In this document: positions 43,608 through 52,487 of the stretch, piece by piece
Position numbering within the stretch: position 1 is the first letter of the stretch
Layout of the letters: each line of letters begins with the position of its first letter
Assembly: GCF_013423485.1 (NCBI RefSeq)
Contig: NZ_JABFFR010000011.1
Span: 276,702-340,701, forward strand
DNA: 64,000 bases
Reading direction: 5' to 3'
Source: Azospirillum oleiclasticum
GTDB lineage: Bacteria; Pseudomonadota; Alphaproteobacteria; Azospirillales; Azospirillaceae
The notes under the pieces: model-generated
The model's input: only the letters and a program-made list of their open reading frames with translations
Databases searched by the model: none
What the model was told of the DNA's origin: nothing
Translations under genes and position numbers: made by a program

Positions 43608-45140
43608 TCAGTCCGGACGCTCGGGCGTCAGCAGCGACACGCCCAGCCGCGCCCGGCGGCTCAGCCACAGGGTGGGGCGGTAGCGCGGGTCGCCGGTCAG
43701 CCGGTGCATGGTCTCCAGCACCGCCAGCACGCGCGCCGGTCCCAGCGCGTCGCCATAGGCGAGCGGCCCCTTGGGGTAGCCGAGGCCGAGCGTCACCGCC
43801 TTGTCGATGTCGGCGGGCGAGGCCGTGCGCTGCTGCGCCACGCCGCAGCCGATGTTGACGATCATCGCCAGGATGCGCTGGGCGATGAAGCCGGGGCTGT
43901 CGGGGATCACCGTCACCGGCACCCCGTCCGATGCGAACAGCCCGTGCGCCGCCGCCAGCATCGCCGGCGTGGTGAGCGGGTTCGCCATCACGGTGCGGCG
44001 CTTGTCGAGCGGCAGGATGGTGTCGATGGCCACCGTGCGGGCGGGGTCCAGCCCCTCCGCCAGCGCCGCCGTGGTGGCGTCGGCGCCCACCGGCGTCACC
44101 ACGCACAGCGCGTCGGTGCCCGGCCGCGCTCCGCCGTCCACCATGGCGCCCAGCCGGCCGAGCAGGGCGGTGACCGCCGCGTGCCCCGCGGCGTCGGCGC
44201 GGCCGACCCAGACGGCGGCCGGCCTCGCATCGGGTGCGGGGGATTCCGCCGGATTCTGCTGCTTGCCGTCGGCGTGGGTGTAGAAGCCCTGGCCGGTCTT
44301 GCGGCCGAGCAGCCCGGCCTGCATGCGCGCGCGCATCAGGGGGGAGGGGCGGTAGCGCGGCTCCCCGTAGAACTGGTCGTGGATCGCCTCGGTCGCGGGG
44401 TGGGTCACGTCGACCGCGGTCAGGTCCATCAGCTCGAACGGCCCCATGCGGAAGCCGCCGGCTTCCCGCATCACGCGGTCCACATCGACGAAGGGGATGC
44501 CCGTCTCCGACACCAGATGGGCCGCCTCGATGGTCAGGCCGCGGCCGATCTGGTTGACCAGGAAGCCCGGCGCGTCCATCACGCCGACCGGCTCGCGGCC
44601 CATGCGGCGGCCGACGACGGTCAGCGCCTCGGCCACCCAGGGTTCGGTGCGGATGCCGGCGATCACCTCCACCAGCTTCATCACCGGGACCGGGTTGAAG
44701 AAGTGGAAGCCGGCGAAGCGCCCCGGCCGCCGCAGCCCCGCCGCGATCATGGTGACGGACAAAGACGAGGTGTTGGTGGCGAGGATGCAGCCCTCGGACA
44801 CGACCTCCTCCAGCTCCGCGAAGACCGCGCGCTTGACGGCGAGGTCCTCGACCACCGCCTCCACCACCAGATGGCAGGGGGCGAAGTCGGCGACCGTGCC
44901 GGCGACGGCGATGCGCTCCAGCGCCGCCGCGGCGGCGTCGGCCGTCATGCCGCCCTTGGCGGCGGAGCGCTCCAGCATCGAGCCCACGAAGCGCCGCGCC
45001 TCCGCGGCGGCGTCGGGCCGGGCGTCGTGCAGGATCACGCGCATGCCGCCGGTGGCGGCCACCTGGGCGATGCCGCGGCCCATGGCCCCGGCCCCGACGA
45101 CACCCACCACCAGATCGGAGCGTTCAGCGTCCAGCGTCAT
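43608..45140 (-). CDS. 3-hydroxyacyl-CoA dehydrogenase, long PaaH-type
   Basis: A 510-residue protein with an N-terminal NAD domain ([19 protein letters not shown]; catalytic histidine in [16 protein letters not shown]), a first C-terminal 3HCDH domain ([23 protein letters not shown]) and a second, partly degenerate copy ([50 protein letters not shown]). This duplicated architecture of about 500 residues is that of PaaH/PaaC-type 3-hydroxyadipyl-CoA dehydrogenases. It lies 48 bases before the thiolase and three bases after the hydratase. A paralogue with the same layout lies at 59812. Confidence 0.88.
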   Translation of the reverse strand: MTLDAERSDLVVGVVGAGAMGRGIAQVAATGGMRVILHDARPDAAAEARRFVGSMLERSAAKGGMTADAAAAALERIAVAGTVADFAPCHLVVEAVVEDLAVKRAVFAELEEVVSEGCILATNTSSLSVTMIAAGLRRPGRFAGFHFFNPVPVMKLVEVIAGIRTEPWVAEALTVVGRRMGREPVGVMDAPGFLVNQIGRGLTIEAAHLVSETGIPFVDVDRVMREAGGFRMGPFELMDLTAVDVTHPATEAIHDQFYGEPRYRPSPLMRARMQAGLLGRKTGQGFYTHADGKQQNPAESPAPDARPAAVWVGRADAAGHAAVTALLGRLGAMVDGGARPGTDALCVVTPVGADATTAALAEGLDPARTVAIDTILPLDKRRTVMANPLTTPAMLAAAHGLFASDGVPVTVIPDSPGFIAQRILAMIVNIGCGVAQQRTASPADIDKAVTLGLGYPKGPLAYGDALGPARVLAVLETMHRLTGDPRYRPTLWLSRRARLGVSLLTPERPD

Positions 45141-45143
45141 GTC

Positions 45144-45911
45144 TCATTTCCCCTCGAAGGTCGGCGACCGCTTCTCGATGAAGGCGCGCATGCCCTCCTT
45201 CTGGTCGGCGGAGGCGAACAGGATCTCGAACGCCTTGCGCTCCAGCAGCAGCCCGCCGGCCAGCGACCCGTCGAGCCCGGCGTAGACCGTCTCCTTGATC
45301 TGCTGCACGGCCAGCGGCGGCATGGCGGCGATGGCCCGCGCCATCTCCAGCGCGCGATCCAGCACCGTGTCGTCCGCCACCACCTCACTCACCAGACCCA
45401 TGGACAGGGCCTCCGCCGCAGTCACCGGCTCGCCGGTCAGCATCATCCGCATGGCGCGGTAGACGCCGACGGCGCGGACCAGCCGCTGGGTGGCGCCGCC
45501 GCCGGGCATGATGCCGACCTTGACCTCCGGCTGGCCGAAGCGGGCGCCCTCGCCGGCGACGATGATGTCGGCGTGCATCGCCAGCTCGCAGCCGCCGCCG
45601 AGCGCCACGCCGTTCACCGCCGCGATCACCGGCTTGGGGCAGTCGGCCAGCGGCTTCCACAGGCGCAGAATGCGCCGGCCCATCATCTCGATGGCGCCGG
45701 ACTCCGCCATCTCCTTGATGTCGGCTCCGGCGGCGAACACCTTCGGCGATCCGGTCACCACCACGCAGCGCACCGCCGGGTCGTCGGCGAGGGCGAGAAA
45801 AACTTCGGCGAGCCGCGTGCGCAGCTCCATGTTCAGCGCGTTGCGCGCGTCCGGCCGGTTGAGGCGGACGAGCAGGACGCCATCCGCCACGGTCTCGGTC
45901 TGCACGACCAT
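45144..45911 (-). CDS. Enoyl-CoA hydratase, PaaF-like
   Basis: A 255-residue crotonase-fold enzyme. The oxyanion-hole motif AAGADIKEMA and both catalytic glutamates (GGGCELAMHAD and FGQPEVKVGIMPGGGATQRL) are present, so hydratase activity is expected. First gene of the minus-strand beta-oxidation operon; only three bases separate it from the dehydrogenase. The ATG is preceded by GGGAGGAGAC. Confidence 0.9.
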   Translation of the reverse strand: MVVQTETVADGVLLVRLNRPDARNALNMELRTRLAEVFLALADDPAVRCVVVTGSPKVFAAGADIKEMAESGAIEMMGRRILRLWKPLADCPKPVIAAVNGVALGGGCELAMHADIIVAGEGARFGQPEVKVGIMPGGGATQRLVRAVGVYRAMRMMLTGEPVTAAEALSMGLVSEVVADDTVLDRALEMARAIAAMPPLAVQQIKETVYAGLDGSLAGGLLLERKAFEILFASADQKEGMRAFIEKRSPTFEGK

Positions 45912-45952
45912 GATTGTCTCCTCCCGGAGCGGTGTGGCCGCCCGTCGTTATG

Positions 45953-45969
45953 GTCTCGATTTATGAGAC
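45953..45969. promoter_or_regulatory. Possible operator before the beta-oxidation operon
   Basis: GTCTC-N7-GAGAC inverted repeat, about 40 bp upstream of the hydratase start. On the minus strand it begins CGTCTCAT, a word that also occurs in the control region of the acyl-CoA synthetase gene near 53635-53642. Weak evidence. Confidence 0.3.
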
Positions 45970-46018
45970 GTGTTGTTCAATAATTTGCACCATTGATTCC
46001 AAGCGCGCAAGTCACCCC

Positions 46019-46774
46019 TCACGACAACGCCTTCCAGCCGAAATTGACTCCGATGACGAGCAGGGTGACGGCGACGACGCGGCGGAAGAGGCGCTGGTCG
46101 ATGCGCCGCCGCACCAGCGCCCCGCCCGCCATTCCCAGCGCCGTCGGCAGCACCGCGGCGGCCGACAGCTTGAGCAGACCGAGGGTGAGCACGGCGTTGG
46201 CGGCCAGCGTCAGCGACAGGGCGATGGTGCCGGTCAGGTAGACGATCGCCATGGTCGCCACGAACAGGTCCTTGGCGAGGTGCAGGCCGAGCATGTAGAG
46301 CACGATCGGCGGCCCGAAGAAGGACGACACGCCGCCCAGCCCCCCGGCGATGCCGGCGACCAGCGGGCCGGCCCAAGGCTCGGCGTGCGGCGGGATCGGC
46401 GGCACCACGTCGGCCAGCATCGGCACGGCAGACACGACCACCGCCGCGCCCAGGATCAGGTAGAGCAGCGACGGGTCGAGCGCCGACAGCGCGGTGGCGC
46501 TGACCGGGATGGTCGCCATGAGCACCAGGATCATCGGCCAGAAGCGCCGGACGATCGTCGGCGCGTGCCCGCCGGCCAGCCCCTGCCAAAGATTGGTGAC
46601 CATCAGCGGCAGCACCATCAGCGCCACCGCCTGCGGTACCGGCATGACGGTGGCGAGCAGCGGCACGGCGACCAGCGGCAGACCGATCCCGATGGTTCCC
46701 TTGACAAATCCGCCGAGCATCAGGCCGGCCGCCGCGACGGCCAGCGTCAGCCCGGCGCCCGCCCCCGCATCCAT
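46019..46774 (-). CDS. TSUP family (TauE/SafE) membrane permease
   Basis: A 251-residue integral membrane protein with seven to eight helices and the TauE/SafE repeats GGFVKGTIGIGLPLVAVPLLA and GIAGGLGGVSSFFGPPIVLYML. The ATG at 46774 overlaps the TGA of the enolase-superfamily gene (TGATG). Family members export sulfite or sulfonates or move small carboxylates. Here it ends a carboxylate-catabolism operon, so export or uptake of an organic acid is more plausible than a sulfur role (inference). Confidence 0.87.
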   Translation of the reverse strand: MDAGAGAGLTLAVAAAGLMLGGFVKGTIGIGLPLVAVPLLATVMPVPQAVALMVLPLMVTNLWQGLAGGHAPTIVRRFWPMILVLMATIPVSATALSALDPSLLYLILGAAVVVSAVPMLADVVPPIPPHAEPWAGPLVAGIAGGLGGVSSFFGPPIVLYMLGLHLAKDLFVATMAIVYLTGTIALSLTLAANAVLTLGLLKLSAAAVLPTALGMAGGALVRRRIDQRLFRRVVAVTLLVIGVNFGWKALS

Positions 46775-47913
46775 CACCCGTCGGACCCGCACAGCCGGGC
46801 AAGCGCCGGCAGATCGGGTTCGACGCCCAGCCCGGGCGCGTCGGGAAGCACGAGATGCCCGTCCCGCGGCGCCGGAACCGGGGCCGCCAGGGCGTCGCGC
46901 AGCGGGTTCGGGTTGGCGTCCACCTCAAGGAGGCCGGGACCGCCCGCCGCCGCCAATAGATGGGCCGACGCCACCAGCCCGATGCCGCCGCCGAGATAGT
47001 GCGGGCAGTATGTGAGGCCGGCGGCCAGCACCGCCCGCGCCACCGGCAGGCAGCCGGTGAAGCCGCCCCACTTGCACAGGTCCGGCTGCACCACCCCGAA
47101 GGCGCCGGAACCGATGGCGTCGCGGAATGCCTCCTCCCCGCGCAGGTTCTCCCCCGCCGCGAGCGGGGTGGGGCAGCGGCGGGCGAGTGCCACCCAGTCC
47201 GACAGCGGACGGTCGGCGGCCACCGGCTCCTCCAGCCAGACCGGCCGGAACGGCGCCATGGCCGCGGCCATCTCCGCCGCCTCCTGCGGTTCCCAGGCTT
47301 GGTTGGCGTCGGCCATCAGCGCCGCGTCCTCGCCCAGCGTGGCGCGCAGCGCCCGCAGGTTCTCCAGGTCGCGCTCGCGGCCGAATCCCACCTTCAGCTT
47401 GAAGGCGCGGTAGCCTTCGGCCTGCCGCTCGGCGGCGAGGTCCTGCGGTCGGTCGGGGTTGAGGCCGCTGGCGTACACCGGCACGCGCGGCGACGCGCCG
47501 CCGAGCATCCGCCACAGCGGCTCGCCGGCGCGTCGCGCCGTCAGGTCCCACAGCGCGATGTCGATGCCGGCCACCACCTGCGCGAACGGGCCGGGCTCCC
47601 CCGCCTGGATCGCCAGCAGCCGCGCCCGCGCGGTCAGTTCACGGTAGGCGTCGGCCGGATCTGCGAAGGGCCGACCGGTCAGGATCTCGGCCGCCCAACC
47701 CTCCACCAGCCGCGCCCGGTGCTCGGCCCCGCAGCTCGGGAAGTTGCACCACACCTCGCCCCAGCCGGTCACGCCGTCCGCGTCCATCACCCGCACCACG
47801 ACCGCGGGCCGGCTCGTCATCGTGCCGAAGGAGGTGCGCACGGGCACCACGATGGGCACGCGCAGGACATGCGCCTCCAACCGCGCGAGGATCAGTGGCG
47901 CGTCATCGGTCAT
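46774..47913 (-). CDS. Mandelate racemase/muconate lactonizing enzyme family protein
   Basis: A 379-residue enolase-superfamily enzyme. It has the K-x-K catalytic pair in FKLKVGFGRERD, metal ligands in LMADANQAWE (Asp), VWLEEPVA (Glu) and AAGENLRGEE (Glu), and a distal QPDLCKWGGFTGC (Asp) with CPHYLGGGIG. This is the MR/MLE pattern with an H/D on the far side of the barrel. It abstracts a proton alpha to a carboxylate to racemise, dehydrate or cycloisomerise an acid. Its start overlaps the upstream hydratase-like gene (ATGA). Substrate unknown. Confidence 0.85.
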   Translation of the reverse strand: MTDDAPLILARLEAHVLRVPIVVPVRTSFGTMTSRPAVVVRVMDADGVTGWGEVWCNFPSCGAEHRARLVEGWAAEILTGRPFADPADAYRELTARARLLAIQAGEPGPFAQVVAGIDIALWDLTARRAGEPLWRMLGGASPRVPVYASGLNPDRPQDLAAERQAEGYRAFKLKVGFGRERDLENLRALRATLGEDAALMADANQAWEPQEAAEMAAAMAPFRPVWLEEPVAADRPLSDWVALARRCPTPLAAGENLRGEEAFRDAIGSGAFGVVQPDLCKWGGFTGCLPVARAVLAAGLTYCPHYLGGGIGLVASAHLLAAAGGPGLLEVDANPNPLRDALAAPVPAPRDGHLVLPDAPGLGVEPDLPALARLCGSDG

Positions 47914-48683
47914 GACGCCCCCCGCCGGGCGGCCTGCCGCTCGGCAAAGGCGCGCGCACCCTCGGCGATGCGGCCGGACGCCATCAGCAAGGCGTTCAGG
48001 TTGCGCCCGGTCGCCAGCGCCTCCCCCGGCGGCAGCGAGCGGGCGGCGCGGTGCGCCTCCTTGGTCAGGCGCACGGCCAGCGGGTCGAGTTCGGCGAGGT
48101 CACGGGTGAAGGAGCCGGCGAGCGCCTCCAGCGCGTCGCCGTCGTCGGCCACCTGGTTGACCAGCCCCATCGCCTCGAGCCGGCGTGCGGTGACGGTGCC
48201 GGCGGACAGCAGCAGCTCCAGCGCGTGGCGCGGTGCGGCCAGCCGGGCCAGCAGGACGGTGTTGATGGCGGCGGGGAAGCCGTTGCGCATCTCCAGCGCG
48301 CCGAAGCGCGCGGTCTCGTCCGCCAGCACGAAGTCGCAGCCCATGGCGAGCGTGAAGCCGCCGGCCACGGCGTAGCCGCGCACCACGGCGACCGACGGCT
48401 TGGGCAGCCGGTTCAGCTCCTCGAAGATGCGGGTGTAGGCGTCGTCGTAGGCGAAGACGGCGTCGAGGGACCGGCCGACCGCCTCACCGTCCGCCAGCTC
48501 CCGCCCGGCGCAGAAATGATCGCCCGCGCCGCGCAGCACGACGCAGCGGCAGGCCCCGTCCGCCCCGGCCGCGGCGATGGCGCCGGGCAGGGCGGCGATG
48601 ACCTCCGCGTTCAGCGCGTTGCGCCGGTTCGGGCGGTCGATCCACAGGGTGGTGACGGCGCCCTCGCGCTCGGCTCGCAGCAT
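47910..48683 (-). CDS. Enoyl-CoA hydratase/isomerase family protein
   Basis: A 257-residue crotonase-fold protein. The oxyanion-hole region FCAGRELADGEAV is present. The first catalytic glutamate position, normally GGCELA, reads GGFTLA here, while a glutamate remains in FGALEMRNGFP. A simple hydratase is therefore less likely than an isomerase, thioesterase-like or decarboxylase-like activity. It sits between a TPP enzyme and an enolase-superfamily enzyme in one operon. Confidence 0.83.
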   Translation of the reverse strand: MLRAEREGAVTTLWIDRPNRRNALNAEVIAALPGAIAAAGADGACRCVVLRGAGDHFCAGRELADGEAVGRSLDAVFAYDDAYTRIFEELNRLPKPSVAVVRGYAVAGGFTLAMGCDFVLADETARFGALEMRNGFPAAINTVLLARLAAPRHALELLLSAGTVTARRLEAMGLVNQVADDGDALEALAGSFTRDLAELDPLAVRLTKEAHRAARSLPPGEALATGRNLNALLMASGRIAEGARAFAERQAARRGAS

Positions 48684-48698
48684 CGGCCGCTCCTTCCT

Positions 48699-50318
48699 TC
48701 ACATCTGTTCCCAGTATTCGCGCGGGTCGACCAGCGCATCGATGATGGTGAAGCGGCGGCTGCGCACGGCCTGATCCAGCGCCTCGGCGAAGGCGCCGAT
48801 GGTCTCCACCCGAACGCCCACGGCGCCGAAGCCCGCCGCGATCGCGTCGAAACGCGGGGCGCCGAAATCCACCGACTTGGTGTCGAGCCCCATCTTCGAC
48901 TGCTTCAGCTTGATCAGGCTCAGGCTCGCGTCGTTCAGCACGACCAGCACGATGGGCAGGCCGCGCTCCGCCGCCACCGCCATCTCGCCCAACGTCATCA
49001 GCGTGCAGCCGTCGCCGGCGATGGCGACCACCGGCCGCTCGGGGTGCACGAGCTGGGCTCCGACGGCGGCGGGCAGGGCGTAGCCCATGCAGCCGAGACC
49101 GTTCGACTGCATGAGCTGCCCCGGTGCCCGGCAGCGGATGACGTGGTTCGCCAGGATGCGGTGGGAGCCGACGTCCACCGTCATGATCCAGTCCGCGTCC
49201 GCGCGGTCGCTGATCGCGCCGAACAGGGCGGCCGGGCTGATGCCGTGATCCGGCGTGCGCGGGCGGACGATGTGCGCCACCGCGGCGCGCAGCCGGTCCA
49301 GCCGCTCCGTGGGCCACCCGGTCTTCCGGCCGCCGCCCTCCGGCGCGAGCTGGCCCAGGATGGTCGGCAGGTCGCCCGCCGCCTCCGTCCCCAGCGGGAA
49401 CACACGGTGGGTGGCGGGTGCCCAGTCGATGGACAGGCAGGCGCGGTCGACCGGCCAGGCATCGACCCAGCCGTCACGCAGCTCGATGGGATCGAAGCCG
49501 ATGGGGACGATCAGGTCGGCCTCGGCCACCAGCGCCTGGTTCTCCTGGTCGACGATGGGGCTTAGGCCGACCGCGCCCAGGCACAGCGGGTGCGCGTCGT
49601 CCAGCACGCCCTTCGCCTTGTAGGTGGCGAAGAAGGGCATGCTCCAGGCTTCGAGGAAGCGGCGCAGCGGTTCCGGCACGCCGTCCTTCAGGGCGCCGCG
49701 CCCGACCAGCGCCAGCGGCCGGCGGGCCTTCTCCAGGAGCGCACGCGCGGTCGCGACCGCCTCGGCCGGCAGGGCGACGGGCAGCACGCGCGGTGGGGTG
49801 AAGGCCGGTTCCTTCGGGGCGGGCGCGCGGGTGTGGTCGGCCGCGGCGTTCAGCATCACCGGGCCGGCCGGGTGGCTGAGCGCGATGTCCAGCGCCTTCG
49901 CCACCTGCTGGGCCGGGCGGTTCGGGTTCAGCGGGGCGGCGTATTTCGTCACCGGCGCGCACAGCGCCACATGGTCGAAGATCTGATGGGTGTAGATGCC
50001 CATCTGCTTCGTGCCCATCTCCCCCGACAGCACGATCATCGCCGAGCGTTCCTGCGCCGCGCCGGCGATGCCCGACACCGCGTTGGCGATGCCGGGGCCG
50101 AGCGCCGGGATCAGGGCGGCCGGGGCGCCGGTCAACTGGTACACCGCGTCGGCCATGAAGGCGGCGGACGGTTCGGCCTTGGCGAGGACGAAGGTGATGC
50201 CCACCGCCTCGCAGGCGCGGATGGTCTCCAGCACGTCGTTGCCCGGCAGGCCGAAGGCGAAGCGTACGCCGTACGCGTGCAGGGTCGTGGCGATGCTGTC
50301 GGCGACCGTGGTCGTCAT
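48699..50318 (-). CDS. Thiamine-diphosphate-dependent enzyme (acetolactate synthase/benzoylformate decarboxylase-like)
   Basis: A 539-residue protein with the three domains of the POX/ALS family. The cofactor-activating glutamate is in LAKAEPSAAFMADAVYQ near residue 50. A central domain follows (ARALLEKARRPLALVGRGAL), and the ThDP/metal motif is GDGCTLMTLGEMAVAAERGLPIVLVVLNDAS. Start at the ATG at 50318. Members decarboxylate or ligate 2-oxo acids or cleave 2-hydroxyacyl-CoA. No formyl-CoA lyase or ALS small subunit is adjacent, so the reaction stays open. Confidence 0.85.
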   Translation of the reverse strand: MTTTVADSIATTLHAYGVRFAFGLPGNDVLETIRACEAVGITFVLAKAEPSAAFMADAVYQLTGAPAALIPALGPGIANAVSGIAGAAQERSAMIVLSGEMGTKQMGIYTHQIFDHVALCAPVTKYAAPLNPNRPAQQVAKALDIALSHPAGPVMLNAAADHTRAPAPKEPAFTPPRVLPVALPAEAVATARALLEKARRPLALVGRGALKDGVPEPLRRFLEAWSMPFFATYKAKGVLDDAHPLCLGAVGLSPIVDQENQALVAEADLIVPIGFDPIELRDGWVDAWPVDRACLSIDWAPATHRVFPLGTEAAGDLPTILGQLAPEGGGRKTGWPTERLDRLRAAVAHIVRPRTPDHGISPAALFGAISDRADADWIMTVDVGSHRILANHVIRCRAPGQLMQSNGLGCMGYALPAAVGAQLVHPERPVVAIAGDGCTLMTLGEMAVAAERGLPIVLVVLNDASLSLIKLKQSKMGLDTKSVDFGAPRFDAIAAGFGAVGVRVETIGAFAEALDQAVRSRRFTIIDALVDPREYWEQM

Positions 50319-50358
50319 CGGGGAAGTCTCCGAAGGAAAATACAGAGAGGATTGCAAC

Positions 50359-51891
50359 TCACTCGCCGTCGGCGGCGGTGGCGGCGTGCTTGCCCGGCGG
50401 GGCGGAGCCCGGCTCCGGCCGCTGGGTGGCGCCCATGGGCCGCAGCAGCATCACCAGTGACAGCACGGTCAGCCCCAGGAAAAGCCAGCAGATCCAGCTG
50501 CGGAAGAAGATCGACGGGTCGCCGTGCGACATCAGCATGGAGCGGCGGAAATTGTCCTCGAACAGCGGCCCCAGGATGAAGGCGATCAGGAAGGGGGCCG
50601 CCGGCAGGCCCATGGTCAGCATGCCGAAGCCGAACACCCCCATCGCCACCATCACCAGCACATCCAGCATGTTCCCGTTGACGGCGTAGGCGCCGTAAAA
50701 GCACAGCACCAGCACGGCCGGGAACAGGATGGGATTCGGCACGTCGGCGACGCGGGAGAAGCCGCGGATCATCGCTTTGCCGGTGATGAACAGAAACACC
50801 GAGCTGAGCATGATCCCGAAATACAGGGCGTAGACGACCGGCAGATTCTGCTGGAACAGCAGCGGCCCCGGCGACAGGCCGTGGATCATGAACGCCCCCA
50901 GCATCACCGCGGTGATGACGTCGCCGGGGATGCCCAGCGACAGCAACGGGATCAACGTGGCCCCGCAGACCCCGTTGTTGCCGGATTCCGCCGCCGCCAC
51001 GCCCTGGATCTCGCCGCGGCCGAAGCGCTCGGGGTGTCGCGAGACGCGCCGCGCCTCGCTGTAGGAGAGGAAGGCGGCCGGCGCACCGCCGATGCCGGGA
51101 ATGGCGCCCAGCACCACGCCGATCAGGCTGCCGCGCAGGATGGTCGGCAGGCAGCGCGTGAACTCCGCCCGGCTGACGCGGCTGGCGCCCACCGGTGCCA
51201 TACCGCTCCTGGCGCGCCAGCGCTGGCGATAGGCCTCCAGCATCTCGGGAATGGCGAACAGGCCGATCAGCACGGGGATGAAGCTCAGCCCTTCCATCAG
51301 CTCGAACCGCCCGAAGGTCAGCCGCTCCGAGCCGTAGATGATGTCCATGCCGACCACCGCGAACAGCAGCCCCAGCCCGGCCGAGATCACGCCCTTCAGC
51401 AGCGACCCGCCGGACACCCCGGCGATGATCGTCAGCGAGAAGCAGATCAGCGCGAAGAACTCCGGCGGGCCGAAGGACAGGGCGAAGCCGGCGATCAGCC
51501 CGGTCAGGAAGATCAGCGACAGGTTGGAGATGAAGTCGGCGATGCAGGACGCGTACAGCGCCATGTTCAGCGCCTTGCCCGCCTCGCCCCGCTGGGCCAT
51601 GGGGTAGCCGTCCAGCACGGTGGCCGCGGCGGCCGGGGTGCCCGGCGTCTTGATCAGGATGGCCGTGATCGAGCCGCCGTACATCGCCCCCTTGTAGAGC
51701 CCGACCAGCAGCAGGATGGCGGTGACCGGGGACATGTAGAAGGTGAAGGGCAGGGCCAGCGCCACCGCCATCGTCCCGGTCATGCCGGGGATGGCGCCGA
51801 CGATGGTGCCGATCACCACCCCGCCGAAGATGGCGAGCACGTTGTAGACGTCCGCGAACATCGCGAACCCGGCGGACAGGTCGGAACTCAC
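50359..51891 (-). CDS. tctA: Tripartite tricarboxylate transporter large permease TctA
   Basis: A 510-residue, about twelve-helix membrane protein. It carries the TctA hallmarks GTIVGAIPGMTGTMAVALALPFTFYM, SITAILIKTPGTPAAAATVLDGYPMAQRG, VVLGAIPGIGGAPAAFLSYSEARR and GNNGVCGATLIPLLSLGIPGD. The GTG at 51891 gives the usual N-terminus; a longer frame upstream overlaps tctB and is not used. It forms the channel of a sodium- or proton-driven carboxylate importer with TctB and TctC. Confidence 0.92.
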   Translation of the reverse strand: MSSDLSAGFAMFADVYNVLAIFGGVVIGTIVGAIPGMTGTMAVALALPFTFYMSPVTAILLLVGLYKGAMYGGSITAILIKTPGTPAAAATVLDGYPMAQRGEAGKALNMALYASCIADFISNLSLIFLTGLIAGFALSFGPPEFFALICFSLTIIAGVSGGSLLKGVISAGLGLLFAVVGMDIIYGSERLTFGRFELMEGLSFIPVLIGLFAIPEMLEAYRQRWRARSGMAPVGASRVSRAEFTRCLPTILRGSLIGVVLGAIPGIGGAPAAFLSYSEARRVSRHPERFGRGEIQGVAAAESGNNGVCGATLIPLLSLGIPGDVITAVMLGAFMIHGLSPGPLLFQQNLPVVYALYFGIMLSSVFLFITGKAMIRGFSRVADVPNPILFPAVLVLCFYGAYAVNGNMLDVLVMVAMGVFGFGMLTMGLPAAPFLIAFILGPLFEDNFRRSMLMSHGDPSIFFRSWICWLFLGLTVLSLVMLLRPMGATQRPEPGSAPPGKHAATAADGE

Positions 51892-51928
51892 CGTGGTTGG
51901 TCCCTCTTGCGTCTTAGGATGCGGATCG

Positions 51929-52444
51929 TCAGTCCCAGAGCGTTCCCGACGGAATGGGCACCTGCGCCACATCCGTGAAGAACAGTGTGAGCGCCAGCGC
52001 CAGTGACACGCCGACGACCCCGAGAAGCAGCCATCGGCGTTCGCCATAGAGCGCGGCGAAGCCGACAAAGGCGATGATGGAGGCGGCCGTCATGCCCGCC
52101 ATCTCCACCAGCCCGTAATAGGCGAACATCATCACCATGGCCGCGGCGATGCGCGTACGCGCCACCATGGGCGGCACAAGGTCCTCCTCCTCCGTCGGGA
52201 TGGCGGACCCGGCGTCCTCCGCCGGCCGCGCGCGTGCGGCCAGGATGCCCTGCGCCATCAGCATCAATCCGAAGACCACCATGAGGACGGACACGATGCG
52301 GGGCCAGAAGGCCGGCGACAGGGCGGTGCTCCGCACCCCCGCCGGCACCGGGATGCCGACGGGAATGACGACGAAGAGGAACAGGAGGAAGAAGCCGGCG
52401 AGCAGCGCTCCGAAGATCGTGTCGCGTCCGTATTTGCCAATCAT
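51929..52444 (-). CDS. tctB: Tripartite tricarboxylate transporter small permease TctB
   Basis: A 171-residue four-helix membrane protein with the TctB pattern: an N-terminal helix, FWPRIVSVLMVVFGLMLMAQG, a hydrophilic acidic loop (AEDAGSAIPTEEEDLV) and three further helices ending FFTDVAQVPIPSG. It lies between the binding-protein and TctA genes. Confidence 0.88.
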   Translation of the reverse strand: MIGKYGRDTIFGALLAGFFLLFLFVVIPVGIPVPAGVRSTALSPAFWPRIVSVLMVVFGLMLMAQGILAARARPAEDAGSAIPTEEEDLVPPMVARTRIAAAMVMMFAYYGLVEMAGMTAASIIAFVGFAALYGERRWLLLGVVGVSLALALTLFFTDVAQVPIPSGTLWD

Positions 52445-52487
52445 CCAAGGCCCCGCTTGCCAGATCCCGCATGGCGACAGTGTGGCG

